Below are positions 17,833 to 26,221 of a DNA stretch of 64,000 bases, in pieces. Below the pieces are notes generated by a model. That model did not search any database. It was not told where the DNA came from and was given only the letters and a program-made list of their open reading frames with translations. The position numbers and the translations under genes were made by a program. Within the stretch, counting starts at the first letter, position 1; each line of letters opens with the position of its first letter. This DNA is from Kiloniella spongiae (GTDB lineage: Bacteria > Pseudomonadota > Alphaproteobacteria > Kiloniellales > Kiloniellaceae), in NCBI RefSeq assembly GCF_001026905.1, contig NZ_LAQL01000007.1:62001-126000 (forward strand). Reading direction: 5' to 3'.

Positions 17833-18678
17833 GTGATCATAAATCCCGAATTAGACAAGCTTTACAATGTGCGGGCAGCGATCCCTAATCACACGGATAT
17901 TTTCGCGGATTGGGAACAACGATCTGTTGAGTTTAGTCAGAATGTGAAGGGGCAACTGGATTTACGTTACGGCAAAGGGCCGCGCGAAAAGCTTGATCTT
18001 TATTTAGCCTCGGAAAAGAACGCCCCGTTGCATGTCTTTATTCACGGTGGTTACTGGCAAGCAATGGATAAGAGCCAGTCAAATTTTCTGGGGAAAACTT
18101 TTCTGGACGCTGGGATTAATGTGGCCATGATTGGCTATGATCTTTGCCCCGATGTTACATTGAGAGAGCTTGTTGAAGAGATTAGGCGGGCTTTTGTCTG
18201 GTTGTGGAACCATGCTGAAGAGTATGGGTATGATCAAGGGAAAGTACAGATATCTGGCCATTCAGCAGGGGGGCATTTGGTCTGCATGTTGCTGGCAACG
18301 AACTGGTTGAGCTATGGCCTGCCAACAGATGTAAATCCTATTCACAGTGCAATCGCTATCAGTGGCCTTTTTGATCTTACACAGCTGGTCCCAACGTCTA
18401 TTAATGCCAAGTTGGGTTTAGAGTTGGAAGAAGCAAAATTGCTAAGCCCCTTGTTTGTTGATCCACAAAATATCTGCCCTTTGTTGCTCGTTGTTGGCAG
18501 TGATGAAAGTAGTGGGTTTCATCAACAGTCTGATAATTTGAGTGTAGGGTGGGGGGAGAATTTCGAACAGCTTGATCGTATGAATGCGGTAAACTGTCAT
18601 CACCTATCGGTTGTCGCTTTACTAGCTGAAAAACAAAGTTCCCTATTCCAATGGGCGATACGCCATTTGGGCAGCTGA
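17833..18678 (+). CDS. Alpha/beta hydrolase, arylformamidase-like
   Basis: 281 residues starting with GTG three bases after the ATPase stop, so it belongs to the importer operon. HVFIHGGYWQAMDKS is the oxyanion-hole HGG-W motif characteristic of animal-type kynurenine formamidases (AFMID). GHSAGGH holds the nucleophile Ser at about residue 142, VVGSDESSGF supplies the acid, and the His is probably in NCHHLSV near the end. AFMID hydrolyses N-formylkynurenine. Related bacterial enzymes cleave other formamides, esters or carbamates. Linkage to an importer suggests it processes the imported compound; no other tryptophan catabolism gene is nearby, so the substrate is open. Confidence 0.82.
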   Translation: MIINPELDKLYNVRAAIPNHTDIFADWEQRSVEFSQNVKGQLDLRYGKGPREKLDLYLASEKNAPLHVFIHGGYWQAMDKSQSNFLGKTFLDAGINVAMIGYDLCPDVTLRELVEEIRRAFVWLWNHAEEYGYDQGKVQISGHSAGGHLVCMLLATNWLSYGLPTDVNPIHSAIAISGLFDLTQLVPTSINAKLGLELEEAKLLSPLFVDPQNICPLLLVVGSDESSGFHQQSDNLSVGWGENFEQLDRMNAVNCHHLSVVALLAEKQSSLFQWAIRHLGS

Positions 18679-18750
18679 CCTTAGGCTGAGTATCTGGACA
18701 TTATTCGCCGTTGGCTTGGTATAATAAACCTGTAAAAGTAACCTGAGATA

Positions 18751-19389
18751 TTAGTCCCATTCGGGAAAATGGCCTTGCTTTGACAGGTCGGTTATCTGTG
18801 CTTCCAGCTTTTGCATGAAGAGATCTTTTTCTCCTTCCCAGAGTTGAGCATTTCCAACAAATATATCGCAAAAGAAGGGCACAAATACAGCGTCACCTTT
18901 GGGGAGAGCTTTGCCTAGCCCATGTAAGAATAGTGGCGTTATGGGGATCTCGGGGAATTTTTTACTGATGAGCGAGATGCCCTTTTTGAACTTTGTTAGT
19001 TCTTCAGGAACACCACGTGATCCTTCTGGATAAATAATAAGAATCTCATTATTGCGTAAGGCTTCAAAAGCTTGGTGTAACGGGTTTCCGCCTTTAGTCG
19101 CACGCTGGATAGGGATGATGCCAATAATTTTGGTGGCGAACCAGGCCAGGAATGGATTGCGCAGAAAGTAATCCGCAGCGGCAACTGGGCGTACTCTGGA
19201 TAAGAGGCTTAGAGGGAAGAGGGACAGGATCACTAGTGTATCAAGGTGCGAATTGTGATTGGCAATAATCACAGCAGGTCCTTGGGTCGGTAGCGCTTTC
19301 CTGTTGCGGATATTAATCCCCAACCCGATCAGTACTAATGGGCGGACAAGTAGCATGAAAAAGAGTGATCTGAGAAGAGTATTGATCAT
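18751..19389 (-). CDS. 1-acyl-sn-glycerol-3-phosphate acyltransferase family protein (PlsC)
   Basis: 212 residues. Acyltransferase block I is NHNSHLDTL (H-x4-D), block II involves the RATKGG region and block III is YPEGSRG, followed by a proline-rich IPITPLFLHG. An N-terminal hydrophobic segment (FFMLLVRPLVLIGLG) anchors it in the membrane. These enzymes add an acyl chain to lysophosphatidic acid or related lysolipids. It begins two bases after the CdsA-like gene and is the last member of a coupled three-gene phospholipid cassette. Confidence 0.88.
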   Translation of the reverse strand: MINTLLRSLFFMLLVRPLVLIGLGINIRNRKALPTQGPAVIIANHNSHLDTLVILSLFPLSLLSRVRPVAAADYFLRNPFLAWFATKIIGIIPIQRATKGGNPLHQAFEALRNNEILIIYPEGSRGVPEELTKFKKGISLISKKFPEIPITPLFLHGLGKALPKGDAVFVPFFCDIFVGNAQLWEGEKDLFMQKLEAQITDLSKQGHFPEWD

Positions 19390-19391
19390 CG

Positions 19392-20360
19392 TTAGTAGTA
19401 AAAATAGCGAAGGAAATGGAAGAAGACCGGGGCTGTGTAAGTCAAACTATCTACTCTGTCGAGCAAGCCGCCGTGCCCGGGTATTGTGCTGCCGGTATCT
19501 TTGACTTTCAGATCTCTTTTTATTGCTGAAATGGTGACGTCACCAATAAAACCTGTGAAGGAGATAATAACGCCGGCAAGGGCTGCCATGTGCAGGGACA
19601 TTGGTGAGATTACAAGGGATAATAACATGGACAGTAGGGCTGTTGAGATAATGCCGCCTAAGAAACCAACCCATGTTTTCCCCGGACTTACCTTGGGAAT
19701 AATTTTAGGGCCACCAATCAATCGTCCCCACACGTATTGAGCGACATCATTAAACTGTGTCAGCAATACGAGTAAGAACAATAGCGCAGCACCGCTTTTA
19801 TCGAAAATGGGTGTATGATTTTCCGAGGCTGTTTCTGGTAGAACTATCAGATAAGCGGCATGGGAAAGACTGAAGACTGTCATCATCAATCCCCAGTTCA
19901 GAGTGCCAATAGCTTTGAGGAAACCGTCGGTCTCTCCCTTTAAAACCATTCGGAAGGGAAGGAAAAGGAAGACCCAAACGGGGATGAAGATAATGAACAT
20001 GCCGTACCAACCGCTATAGACCCAGTAGTACTGCAAGGGGATGGCAATATAGGCCCAAAAGAGTACGCGCCGATCCGCGCGCCGCGTCGGGATCATCGAC
20101 AGATATTCTTTTAGTGCCAAGTAAGATATCAGGCCAAGGAAGATAACCGATAATGCACGGTTTATGCAGATTGCAAAGGTAAAGATAGTGATCATATACC
20201 ACCAGGACTTTACCCTGAGCCAAAGTTCCAGATGTTTTTCCGGCGCTTGTCCTCGACGCATCAAGGAAACAATAACTGTTGCCAGGCACAAGAGTACATA
20301 AACGCCAGCGATAATGTAGAGAAGATCTTGTGTAATAGGTAGCTGTTCTAGCAAGTTCAT
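19392..20360 (-). CDS. Phosphatidate cytidylyltransferase-like protein (CdsA/YnbB-like)
   Basis: 322 residues, about eight membrane helices. The C-terminal CDS signature is seen as SPGKTWVGFLGG followed by GFIGDVTISAIKRDLKVKD and IPGHGGLLDRVDSLTYTAP, the conserved Asp-rich metal-binding end of CTP:phosphatidate cytidylyltransferases. Such enzymes make CDP-diacylglycerol. It is likely an accessory paralogue of the housekeeping CdsA, because it is linked by a four-base overlap to a CDP-alcohol phosphotransferase upstream and by a two-base gap to PlsC downstream. This layout recalls ynbA-ynbB of E. coli. Confidence 0.88.
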   Translation of the reverse strand: MNLLEQLPITQDLLYIIAGVYVLLCLATVIVSLMRRGQAPEKHLELWLRVKSWWYMITIFTFAICINRALSVIFLGLISYLALKEYLSMIPTRRADRRVLFWAYIAIPLQYYWVYSGWYGMFIIFIPVWVFLFLPFRMVLKGETDGFLKAIGTLNWGLMMTVFSLSHAAYLIVLPETASENHTPIFDKSGAALLFLLVLLTQFNDVAQYVWGRLIGGPKIIPKVSPGKTWVGFLGGIISTALLSMLLSLVISPMSLHMAALAGVIISFTGFIGDVTISAIKRDLKVKDTGSTIPGHGGLLDRVDSLTYTAPVFFHFLRYFYY

Positions 20361-20971
20361 GATGTTTCCCCTGCTTCAATCAGTGCCTGTTTTGCCCGAT
20401 TAAAGATTGTGTAACAAGACAGAACGATTAAAACAGAAAGTAATATATTCAACCACAGCACAGGTACAAAGCCCAAGGCGATCACGACGGCAATAAAACC
20501 AAAGACAAAAGCGCGATCACTTTTTCCAAAGGGACCGTCGTATCGTCTGGATGCTCCAATCTGAATAGAGACAACCCCGATCATTTCAACAAGAATTCCG
20601 AGTGTTACAATTGCAATGATCAGATAGGCATCTATACCGGGTATCAACGCAAAAGGTAGATATAAAAGGGCATCAGCGATAACATCTGTGAGCTCATTGA
20701 GTATAGCCCCGAGATTACTTTTTTGATTAAACTCCCGCGCCATCATGCCGTCTATGGCATTTAGAGCCATGCGGATAAATAGCAATACAGGCAAAAACAG
20801 CAAAGGCGCTGGGCTAGCCGGGTTAAACAGGATCGCGGCCCCACCAATCGCCGATAATAAAGTTGCGAAGATAGTGACTTGGTTTGCCGTTATCCCCATG
20901 ACTACAAGCTTGCTACAAAGAGGGCGTAGAAGATTTTGGAACCTGGGTTTTAAATCATAAATAGTAATCAC
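20357..20971 (-). CDS. CDP-alcohol phosphatidyltransferase family protein with altered catalytic motif
   Basis: 204 residues with about six membrane helices. The family motif is D-x2-D-G-x2-A-R-x8-G-x3-D-x3-D. Here residues 71-96 give N71, D74, G75, A78, R79, G88, N92 and D96: the first and third acidic positions, usually metal ligands, are Asn. Spacing is otherwise perfect, so this is a variant family member and not a misread frame. It may be a YnbA-like branch with different metal use or substrate, or a non-catalytic subunit. Its stop overlaps the CdsA-like start (ATGA), showing translational coupling. Confidence 0.85.
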   Translation of the reverse strand: MITIYDLKPRFQNLLRPLCSKLVVMGITANQVTIFATLLSAIGGAAILFNPASPAPLLFLPVLLFIRMALNAIDGMMAREFNQKSNLGAILNELTDVIADALLYLPFALIPGIDAYLIIAIVTLGILVEMIGVVSIQIGASRRYDGPFGKSDRAFVFGFIAVVIALGFVPVLWLNILLSVLIVLSCYTIFNRAKQALIEAGETS

Positions 20972-21056
20972 GTTTGGCCTGTGCTGATTATTTTTGACTC
21001 AGATAGAGTAAAATCACCATAAGGTGTTGGTGATCGGCTTGTAAATGTTTACGGCG

Positions 21057-21524
21057 TTATTCAATCAGGCGTTTTTTCAGCTTACTGTCTGGCAACAGAC
21101 AACTGTCTGCCCGTCCAAATAAACGGTATCGGTTTTGTGCGATCAGATCATAAAGCCAAGTGTCCAGCGGAGAGGGAATATATTTTGCTAGACTAAGGAA
21201 CTTTGCAGGATAGGGCAGTAGAGACGTGGTTTGCGAAAATGCAGACATCTTGGCATAGGCTTTGCCTCTTGAGATCAAAAGATTGGTTTCGAAATTTACG
21301 GTATCCAAGCCATAGTGTTGGAACAGTGCCTGGCCTAAACTGGATTGCCCTGTTGTAAACTGAAATTCTTCGCGTTTATCGTGCCTGATTACAAATTGGA
21401 TAAAAGCAGAGCAAAGGGCACATTCACCATCAAAGACAATTGTCGGCCTTGTGTCATCAAAATCAGAGGCCTTGAGGTCATTGCGATAACTATAGGCTTT
21501 AAAAGGTAACGCGTTTGTCGACAT
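21057..21524 (-). CDS. DCC family thiol-disulfide oxidoreductase-like protein (DUF393)
   Basis: 155 residues from ATG 21524, chosen because AAAAGGGAAAAG lies just upstream; the frame is open to 21563. The DCC signature appears as TIVFDGECALCSAFIQFVIRHDK, with the DGxCxxC core, followed by FQFTTGQSSLGQALF. DUF393 proteins have a thioredoxin-like fold, but their substrates are unknown. The C-terminal part (PSPLDTWLYDLIAQNRYRLFGR) is typical. It stands alone, divergent from the following binding-protein gene. Confidence 0.88.
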   Translation of the reverse strand: MSTNALPFKAYSYRNDLKASDFDDTRPTIVFDGECALCSAFIQFVIRHDKREEFQFTTGQSSLGQALFQHYGLDTVNFETNLLISRGKAYAKMSAFSQTTSLLPYPAKFLSLAKYIPSPLDTWLYDLIAQNRYRLFGRADSCLLPDSKLKKRLIE

Positions 21525-21661
21525 AGGCTTTTCCCTTTTGAATTGAATACCAGTATTAACCAAACAGAAAATAAAGAAAAGTTGTTAACCTATTTGTGAT
21601 ATACTCTTTTGGTAGAGGGTTAAAAACATCAGCAAGACTGATGAATCTAACGAGGTTGGCG

Positions 21662-22465
21662 ATGAAATCGCGCGTGTGTTCCGTTGTTTTCCTAGGCATC
21701 TTTGCGTGCTTCTGGGCGCAGGTTACTATTGCGGCTGGTTGTGAGAGATCTTACTCTATTGCTTACTCTAATAATTATATTCCCTATCAATACATTCCCA
21801 AAAATTCAGTTCTGACCGGATTAGATATTGATGTTGTGAAGTCAGTTATGTCTGAAATGGGTTGTGAATATAATTTGCTTTTGATGCCTTCCAAGCGGGC
21901 GCAAATGCTTTTGAAACGTGGAACACTGGATATTATGCCTGCGGCTTCGATCACCGTCGAACGCTCAGCCTATGCCTATTTTTCGGAATCCTATCGTGAT
22001 GAGACAGTGGCGATGTTTGTTCGTGCTTCCGACTACAACAGCTATAAAGGTTATAAGCTTACGGACGCAGTCGATCAAAAATTAAGCATTACGGCTGGAT
22101 TAGGAGGCTGGTATGGCCCCGAATATGGCGAAGAAAAGCAGCGAGCACTTGATGTTGGTGTATTGAGATTGAACGCAGAGACAGAGGTTCGTATCCAGCA
22201 ACTATTGAATAACCGTGTGGATATGGTCATTGCTGATATGTATGTGGGATATCATCACGCCATAAAAGCGCGACGTTTAGATGCCATTCGGCCTTTACCC
22301 CATTTACTCAATGCTGATCCGGTTCACTTCATGCTGAGTAAAGAATCTGTGTCTCCAGGCTTTGTCGCAAAATTTAATCAGGCTTTGGCTACTGTTTTGA
22401 AAAGTCAAGCATACAAAGAACTTCTTGAGAAATATCAACCGGTTGAGGGTGCGCCATCCAATTAA
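21662..22465 (+). CDS. Orphan periplasmic solute-binding protein (SBP_bac_3)
   Basis: 267 residues from ATG 21662, preceded by CGAGG; it opens with signal peptide MKSRVCSVVFLGIFACFWAQ and a likely cleavage after TIA or IAA-GC. The mature part has NYIPYQYIPKNSVLTGLDID (the GLDID strand binding the ligand carboxylate or amine), then MPSKRAQMLLKRGTLDIMPA and the conserved SESYRDETVAMFV. This is the periplasmic amino-acid-type fold. As with the other such gene in this window, no permease or ATPase is nearby. The frame is open upstream to 21596 but that extension would bury the signal peptide. Confidence 0.82.
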   Translation: MKSRVCSVVFLGIFACFWAQVTIAAGCERSYSIAYSNNYIPYQYIPKNSVLTGLDIDVVKSVMSEMGCEYNLLLMPSKRAQMLLKRGTLDIMPAASITVERSAYAYFSESYRDETVAMFVRASDYNSYKGYKLTDAVDQKLSITAGLGGWYGPEYGEEKQRALDVGVLRLNAETEVRIQQLLNNRVDMVIADMYVGYHHAIKARRLDAIRPLPHLLNADPVHFMLSKESVSPGFVAKFNQALATVLKSQAYKELLEKYQPVEGAPSN

Positions 22466-22485
22466 GGAGCTTACTTACCCTTTGA

Positions 22486-23106
22486 TTACGTAAAGAGTAT
22501 GTACAAACCAAACCCACCAATAATGATGCCTGACGCGATGTTGATAGTGGAGATAATTTTGGGTGACAATCGTGTGCGTAAAACGCTGCCGATGAAAGCA
22601 ATAACGATCCACCAACCCAGAGATCCGAAAAAAATTCCAACAGCGACAATCCACTTCCCTTCGTGAGAAACCTCGTCTCCTAATCCAGCAAATATCGCCA
22701 GAAAGACCAGTATGGTCATTGGGTTTGTCATCGTCAGGCCGTAGGCCGTAGTAAAAATCAGAATTAGATCTTTTGATGCAATGTTTTGGGGGAGTGGTTT
22801 GGATTTAGCAGCTTCTTTGCCTTTTTCCACTTTCAGGAGACTATGAATTGCAAGCGCGAGTAGGCCAACGCCACCGATCAAACGGATAGTTTCATTATAG
22901 TCCAGCAGGACTGTCATCAAGGCAGAGAAACCCAGTAAGGCAACGATGCCATAGGTCATGTCTGCTATGGCAATTCCCAATCCAGTCGCAATGCCAGATT
23001 TAATGCCTTTTTCCAGGCTGAGTTTTAAGCAAAGAAGTGCCATGGGGCCAACAGGGGCGGCAATGGCAAGGCCCATTAGAAGGCCTTTGAGGATAAGTGC
23101 TAACAT
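22486..23106 (-). CDS. LysE family amino acid exporter
   Basis: 206 residues, six helices. The N-terminus LKGLLMGLAIAAPVGPMALLCLK and SGIATGLGIAIADMTYG are the LysE/RhtB signature (GPG/GPM region followed by G-x-GxxxxD). TNPMTILVFLAIFAGLG marks the fourth helix. These inner-membrane proteins export amino acids or their analogues with the proton gradient. Sixty-eight bases upstream on the same strand is an Lrp/AsnC regulator gene, the standard partner sensing the exported amino acid. The substrate is unknown. Confidence 0.92.
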   Translation of the reverse strand: MLALILKGLLMGLAIAAPVGPMALLCLKLSLEKGIKSGIATGLGIAIADMTYGIVALLGFSALMTVLLDYNETIRLIGGVGLLALAIHSLLKVEKGKEAAKSKPLPQNIASKDLILIFTTAYGLTMTNPMTILVFLAIFAGLGDEVSHEGKWIVAVGIFFGSLGWWIVIAFIGSVLRTRLSPKIISTINIASGIIIGGFGLYILFT

Positions 23107-23174
23107 TGTTTGATCTCTTCATTGGTTTGTTGAGCCAATGAAAACAATGTTTTGGCCAATGTTTACAGCGGCGA

Positions 23175-23621
23175 TTAGGTTGGAAGGGCTGTTGTTTCTT
23201 TTTCACTTTGTAAAACAACGAGAGTTTCTGTTTGAGCGATACCTGGTTGTCGCTTGAGTTTTTGAGACAAGAAACTTTGCAGTCCTTTGGTGTTTTTGAC
23301 GCGAACCTTGGCAAGATAGTTATGTTGCCCTGTCACGTGATGAAGCTCTTGTATTTCAACAAGGCTTTTCATTTGCTGTATAAAAGCCTCTTCATCGGCA
23401 TCTTGGTGGAGATCAATGAAAAGGAAAGCGAGAAGCTCTAATCCTAAAACTCCTGGATCTAGGACAGCGCAGTTTTCTTTTATTGTGCCGTTGGTTTGAA
23501 GTTTACGCACACGATCGTTAACCGCTGATACACTCAGTTCTGCATGCTCTGCCAGAGTGGTCATCGAGGTTTTGTTGTCGCTTTGTAAGAGTGACAGTAT
23601 TTTTCGATCCGTTTCATCCAT
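23175..23621 (-). CDS. Lrp/AsnC family transcriptional regulator
   Basis: 148 residues: an AsnC-type helix-turn-helix (MDETDRKILSLLQSDNKTS, TTLAEHAELSVSAVNDRVRKL) and a C-terminal RAM ligand domain with VTGQHNYLAKVRVKNTKGLQ. It forms dimers to octamers whose DNA binding responds to amino acids. It lies directly upstream of the LysE exporter gene in the same orientation and very likely controls it, as ArgP- or Lrp-type regulators do for exporters. Confidence 0.92.
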   Translation of the reverse strand: MDETDRKILSLLQSDNKTSMTTLAEHAELSVSAVNDRVRKLQTNGTIKENCAVLDPGVLGLELLAFLFIDLHQDADEEAFIQQMKSLVEIQELHHVTGQHNYLAKVRVKNTKGLQSFLSQKLKRQPGIAQTETLVVLQSEKETTALPT

Positions 23622-23770
23622 TATAGAATATTGGGTGTATTTTGCTGGTGAGTCAATAAATTATCCTGATTATTTAAGTTTTTTCAGGAATATGTTTTGT
23701 AAATCAAAAGAATTGTATTGTTTTTGCCTGTTCGACTCGATTTGTTGGGGGAGTGTGTGAAGATAAAGAA

Positions 23771-23800
23771 AAAGCCCTGAAAGTTTTTCAGGGCTTTAGA
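23771..23800 (-). terminator. Intrinsic terminator after ovoA
   Basis: Stem AAAGCCCTGAAA/TTTCAGGGCTTT with a three-base loop. On the minus strand it is followed by a T-rich stretch, positioned just beyond the ovoA stop codon. The plus strand has no gene ending here. Confidence 0.8.
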
Positions 23801-23823
23801 GGAATAAAAAAGAATGAAGCTAC

Positions 23824-25992
23824 TTAGGATATCTTCTTCCATACAGAAAGCTCTGCAAGCGTATGCTGGTATTTACGCTTGGTTTCCCGAATAACAAAAG
23901 GAACATCGACGGGTTGATCTGTGAGCTCAAACTCTGGAGCAAGTGCATCGCGCAATCCGTCCAGTGTTGTGTAGTTCTCACCGGTGTTCGCTTTAAAACC
24001 ACCCAGCCAGTTATCTCGCTCAGTAAAGTCTTTTAACCAGGTGTAGGGGGATGCGAGGATCAAGTAACCACCAGATCTTATGCGATCCTTTATTGAGGCA
24101 ATGAATTTTTGGGGATCATAGAGCCGATCAATAAGGTTACCGGCGAAAACGAGGTCGTAGTTCGTATATTTAGAGGCAAGATTACAGGCATCTCCCTGCA
24201 TGAAGCTTATTTTGTCTTTGATATCTGGATAACCCTCAAAATCATCCAGATTGATTTCTTTGTAACTGACCAACTCACCTTCATCCTGGATGGTGTAGCG
24301 TTGTGTTCCTTTTTGTTGTAGTGCTGATGGGGCCTGAATCAACCGGGCAGAAAAATCGATCGCATCAACATGGTTGTATGCTTTTGCCAGTTCAAAAGAT
24401 GCACGCCCCGTTGCGCAACCAAGATCAAGTGCTCTTTCTCGTCGAGCTTCTTTTGTATGTGTCAGGCAAATTTGTGCACAGGCAACGGGGAAGTTCGGAA
24501 CCTTAAAGTATTCCTCGCCATAGTGGAATTCGATATATTGTGCGACGATATCGTCGGTCTCATACATGTTAACCTCGGTTTCGTGGAGCTCTGGTGCTTC
24601 GACGTAGCGCAGGCCTGAATATTGAAAAAAGTGGCGACGAAAAGCATATCGGGAATCTTTGAGTGCATAATTCCCTGTAGAAATCCAACAACCGCCTTTG
24701 AAGACATTGTGTTTACCATCAAAGGTCGGCGTTGAAAAATCGTCATAGATCGGATGTACTGCAAAGCCTTCATATCCGTCAATTGCAGTTTCTGTCCATT
24801 GCCAGACATTCCCGATTATATCAAAAAATCCTTGAGCGAATTCATTTCTGTTTACTGGGCAGGGTGACATTTCCTGCTCCAGATTAATATTTCCGGGGGC
24901 TTTGTGCCATGTGGATTGATCGTTAGGCTCCAGTGTGCGGAGCTGATACCACTCTGCTTCTGTTGGCAATCTAATTGAGAGTCCGGTTTTCTCTGACTTC
25001 CAATTGCAAAATGCCTTGGCTTCAAGGTAGTTGATATCGACTGGCCAGTTCCAAGGCATTGGAATGACTTCAAGCATTGTCCGGTATCTGAATTCACCGT
25101 TATGTTTGACCCAGTAGGCAGGCGCCTTTGCTTCGCGATAGGAAACCCATTTCCAGCCTTCTTCGGTCCAAAAATTTTCTCGACCGTAACCATTGTCTTT
25201 TACAAACTCAAAATACTCTTGATTTGAAACTAGATATTTACTGGCTTTGAAATCTTTGATCTCAACTTTATGATATCCATATTCGTTATCCCAACCAAAG
25301 TGCTGGTTGTTTTGACCTTTTCCTAACGTCAGCTTGCCGCCGTTTATGGGGAGGAGATCATTTTTGGGTGCTTCACCACTGCTTTGGCAAATCTTGCTCC
25401 AGATACGGTGTGGACGAATTTTATCCAACGGAAGTTCCCGTATGAGAACCGCTGAGGTTTCAAGGTGGATACGTTCGTGCTCAATCCCCATCATAATGAT
25501 CCACAAAGGATCTGTTTGCTTGATGGGGACGGAAAGGTCACAGGTGCGAATAAAGTGGTCAACCAGTGTTCTTACTTTATCCCGGTAAGCTTTTACTTTT
25601 TTCGGGGTTGGCCAAGTGTAATTATTTTCATTTAGATCATCCCAGGACATTTCATCGACGCCGATAGCCAGCGTTGATTCCAGCGTTTCGTCAATTCGAG
25701 TATCTATAAATTTGGCAACGTTAAGTTTATTGATAAAGAAAACAGCCGTATGTCCGTAATAAAAAATCAAGGGATGGCGCAGTGAATTGGCCCGGGTATA
25801 AAAAGCATTGTCTCCTTTAAGGCACTCAAAAAGCGTTTCATAAAGGCTGAATGTCTTGTGGAAATAGTCGAGTATCTCCTGACGTTTTTCTTCCGGATTT
25901 CCTTGATCAAGAATGGTCGTATGTGTTTTTAGTAAGTTACTGTCTGAAAGGATAATACTGTTATCTTGGTGGTGTACGGCATCGGGTGACAT
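23824..25992 (-). CDS. ovoA: 5-histidylcysteine sulfoxide synthase / mercaptohistidine methyltransferase (OvoA)
   Basis: 722 residues, the full-length three-domain OvoA. Domain 1 (about 1-200) is DinB-like with the iron-binding H-x3-H-x-E at 172-178 (HERIHLE) and an upstream His at 81 (YYGHTAVF). Domain 2 (about 215-470) is a formylglycine-generating-enzyme fold with RLPTEAEWYQLR and FDIIGNVWQWTETA. Domain 3 (about 480-722) is a SAM methyltransferase with ALDLGCATGRASFELA. OvoA joins cysteine sulfur to C5 of histidine using O2 and iron, and its methyltransferase later N-methylates the imidazole, making ovothiol A, a redox-protective thiol. The required C-S lyase (OvoB) is not obvious nearby. 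Confidence 0.95.
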   Translation of the reverse strand: MSPDAVHHQDNSIILSDSNLLKTHTTILDQGNPEEKRQEILDYFHKTFSLYETLFECLKGDNAFYTRANSLRHPLIFYYGHTAVFFINKLNVAKFIDTRIDETLESTLAIGVDEMSWDDLNENNYTWPTPKKVKAYRDKVRTLVDHFIRTCDLSVPIKQTDPLWIIMMGIEHERIHLETSAVLIRELPLDKIRPHRIWSKICQSSGEAPKNDLLPINGGKLTLGKGQNNQHFGWDNEYGYHKVEIKDFKASKYLVSNQEYFEFVKDNGYGRENFWTEEGWKWVSYREAKAPAYWVKHNGEFRYRTMLEVIPMPWNWPVDINYLEAKAFCNWKSEKTGLSIRLPTEAEWYQLRTLEPNDQSTWHKAPGNINLEQEMSPCPVNRNEFAQGFFDIIGNVWQWTETAIDGYEGFAVHPIYDDFSTPTFDGKHNVFKGGCWISTGNYALKDSRYAFRRHFFQYSGLRYVEAPELHETEVNMYETDDIVAQYIEFHYGEEYFKVPNFPVACAQICLTHTKEARRERALDLGCATGRASFELAKAYNHVDAIDFSARLIQAPSALQQKGTQRYTIQDEGELVSYKEINLDDFEGYPDIKDKISFMQGDACNLASKYTNYDLVFAGNLIDRLYDPQKFIASIKDRIRSGGYLILASPYTWLKDFTERDNWLGGFKANTGENYTTLDGLRDALAPEFELTDQPVDVPFVIRETKRKYQHTLAELSVWKKIS

Positions 25993-26221
25993 ACCGGGCT
26001 CCCTATTTTATTTGTTGGCGAACAAAACAAGTACAAATTAGACATATAGTTTCCGCCCGAGGGATTACATCAGTTCTAACAAAAGTGTGATAAATTTCGG
26101 TAGTTTTTCTGATTTTGGTAACTGGCTTGAAAAATAACCAAGTAATCATAATGTTTTAAGTTGTGTTTCTTATGCCTTTTAGGTGAAATCTATCTCTTGC
26201 TATTTTATTCAGGTGAAAGCT

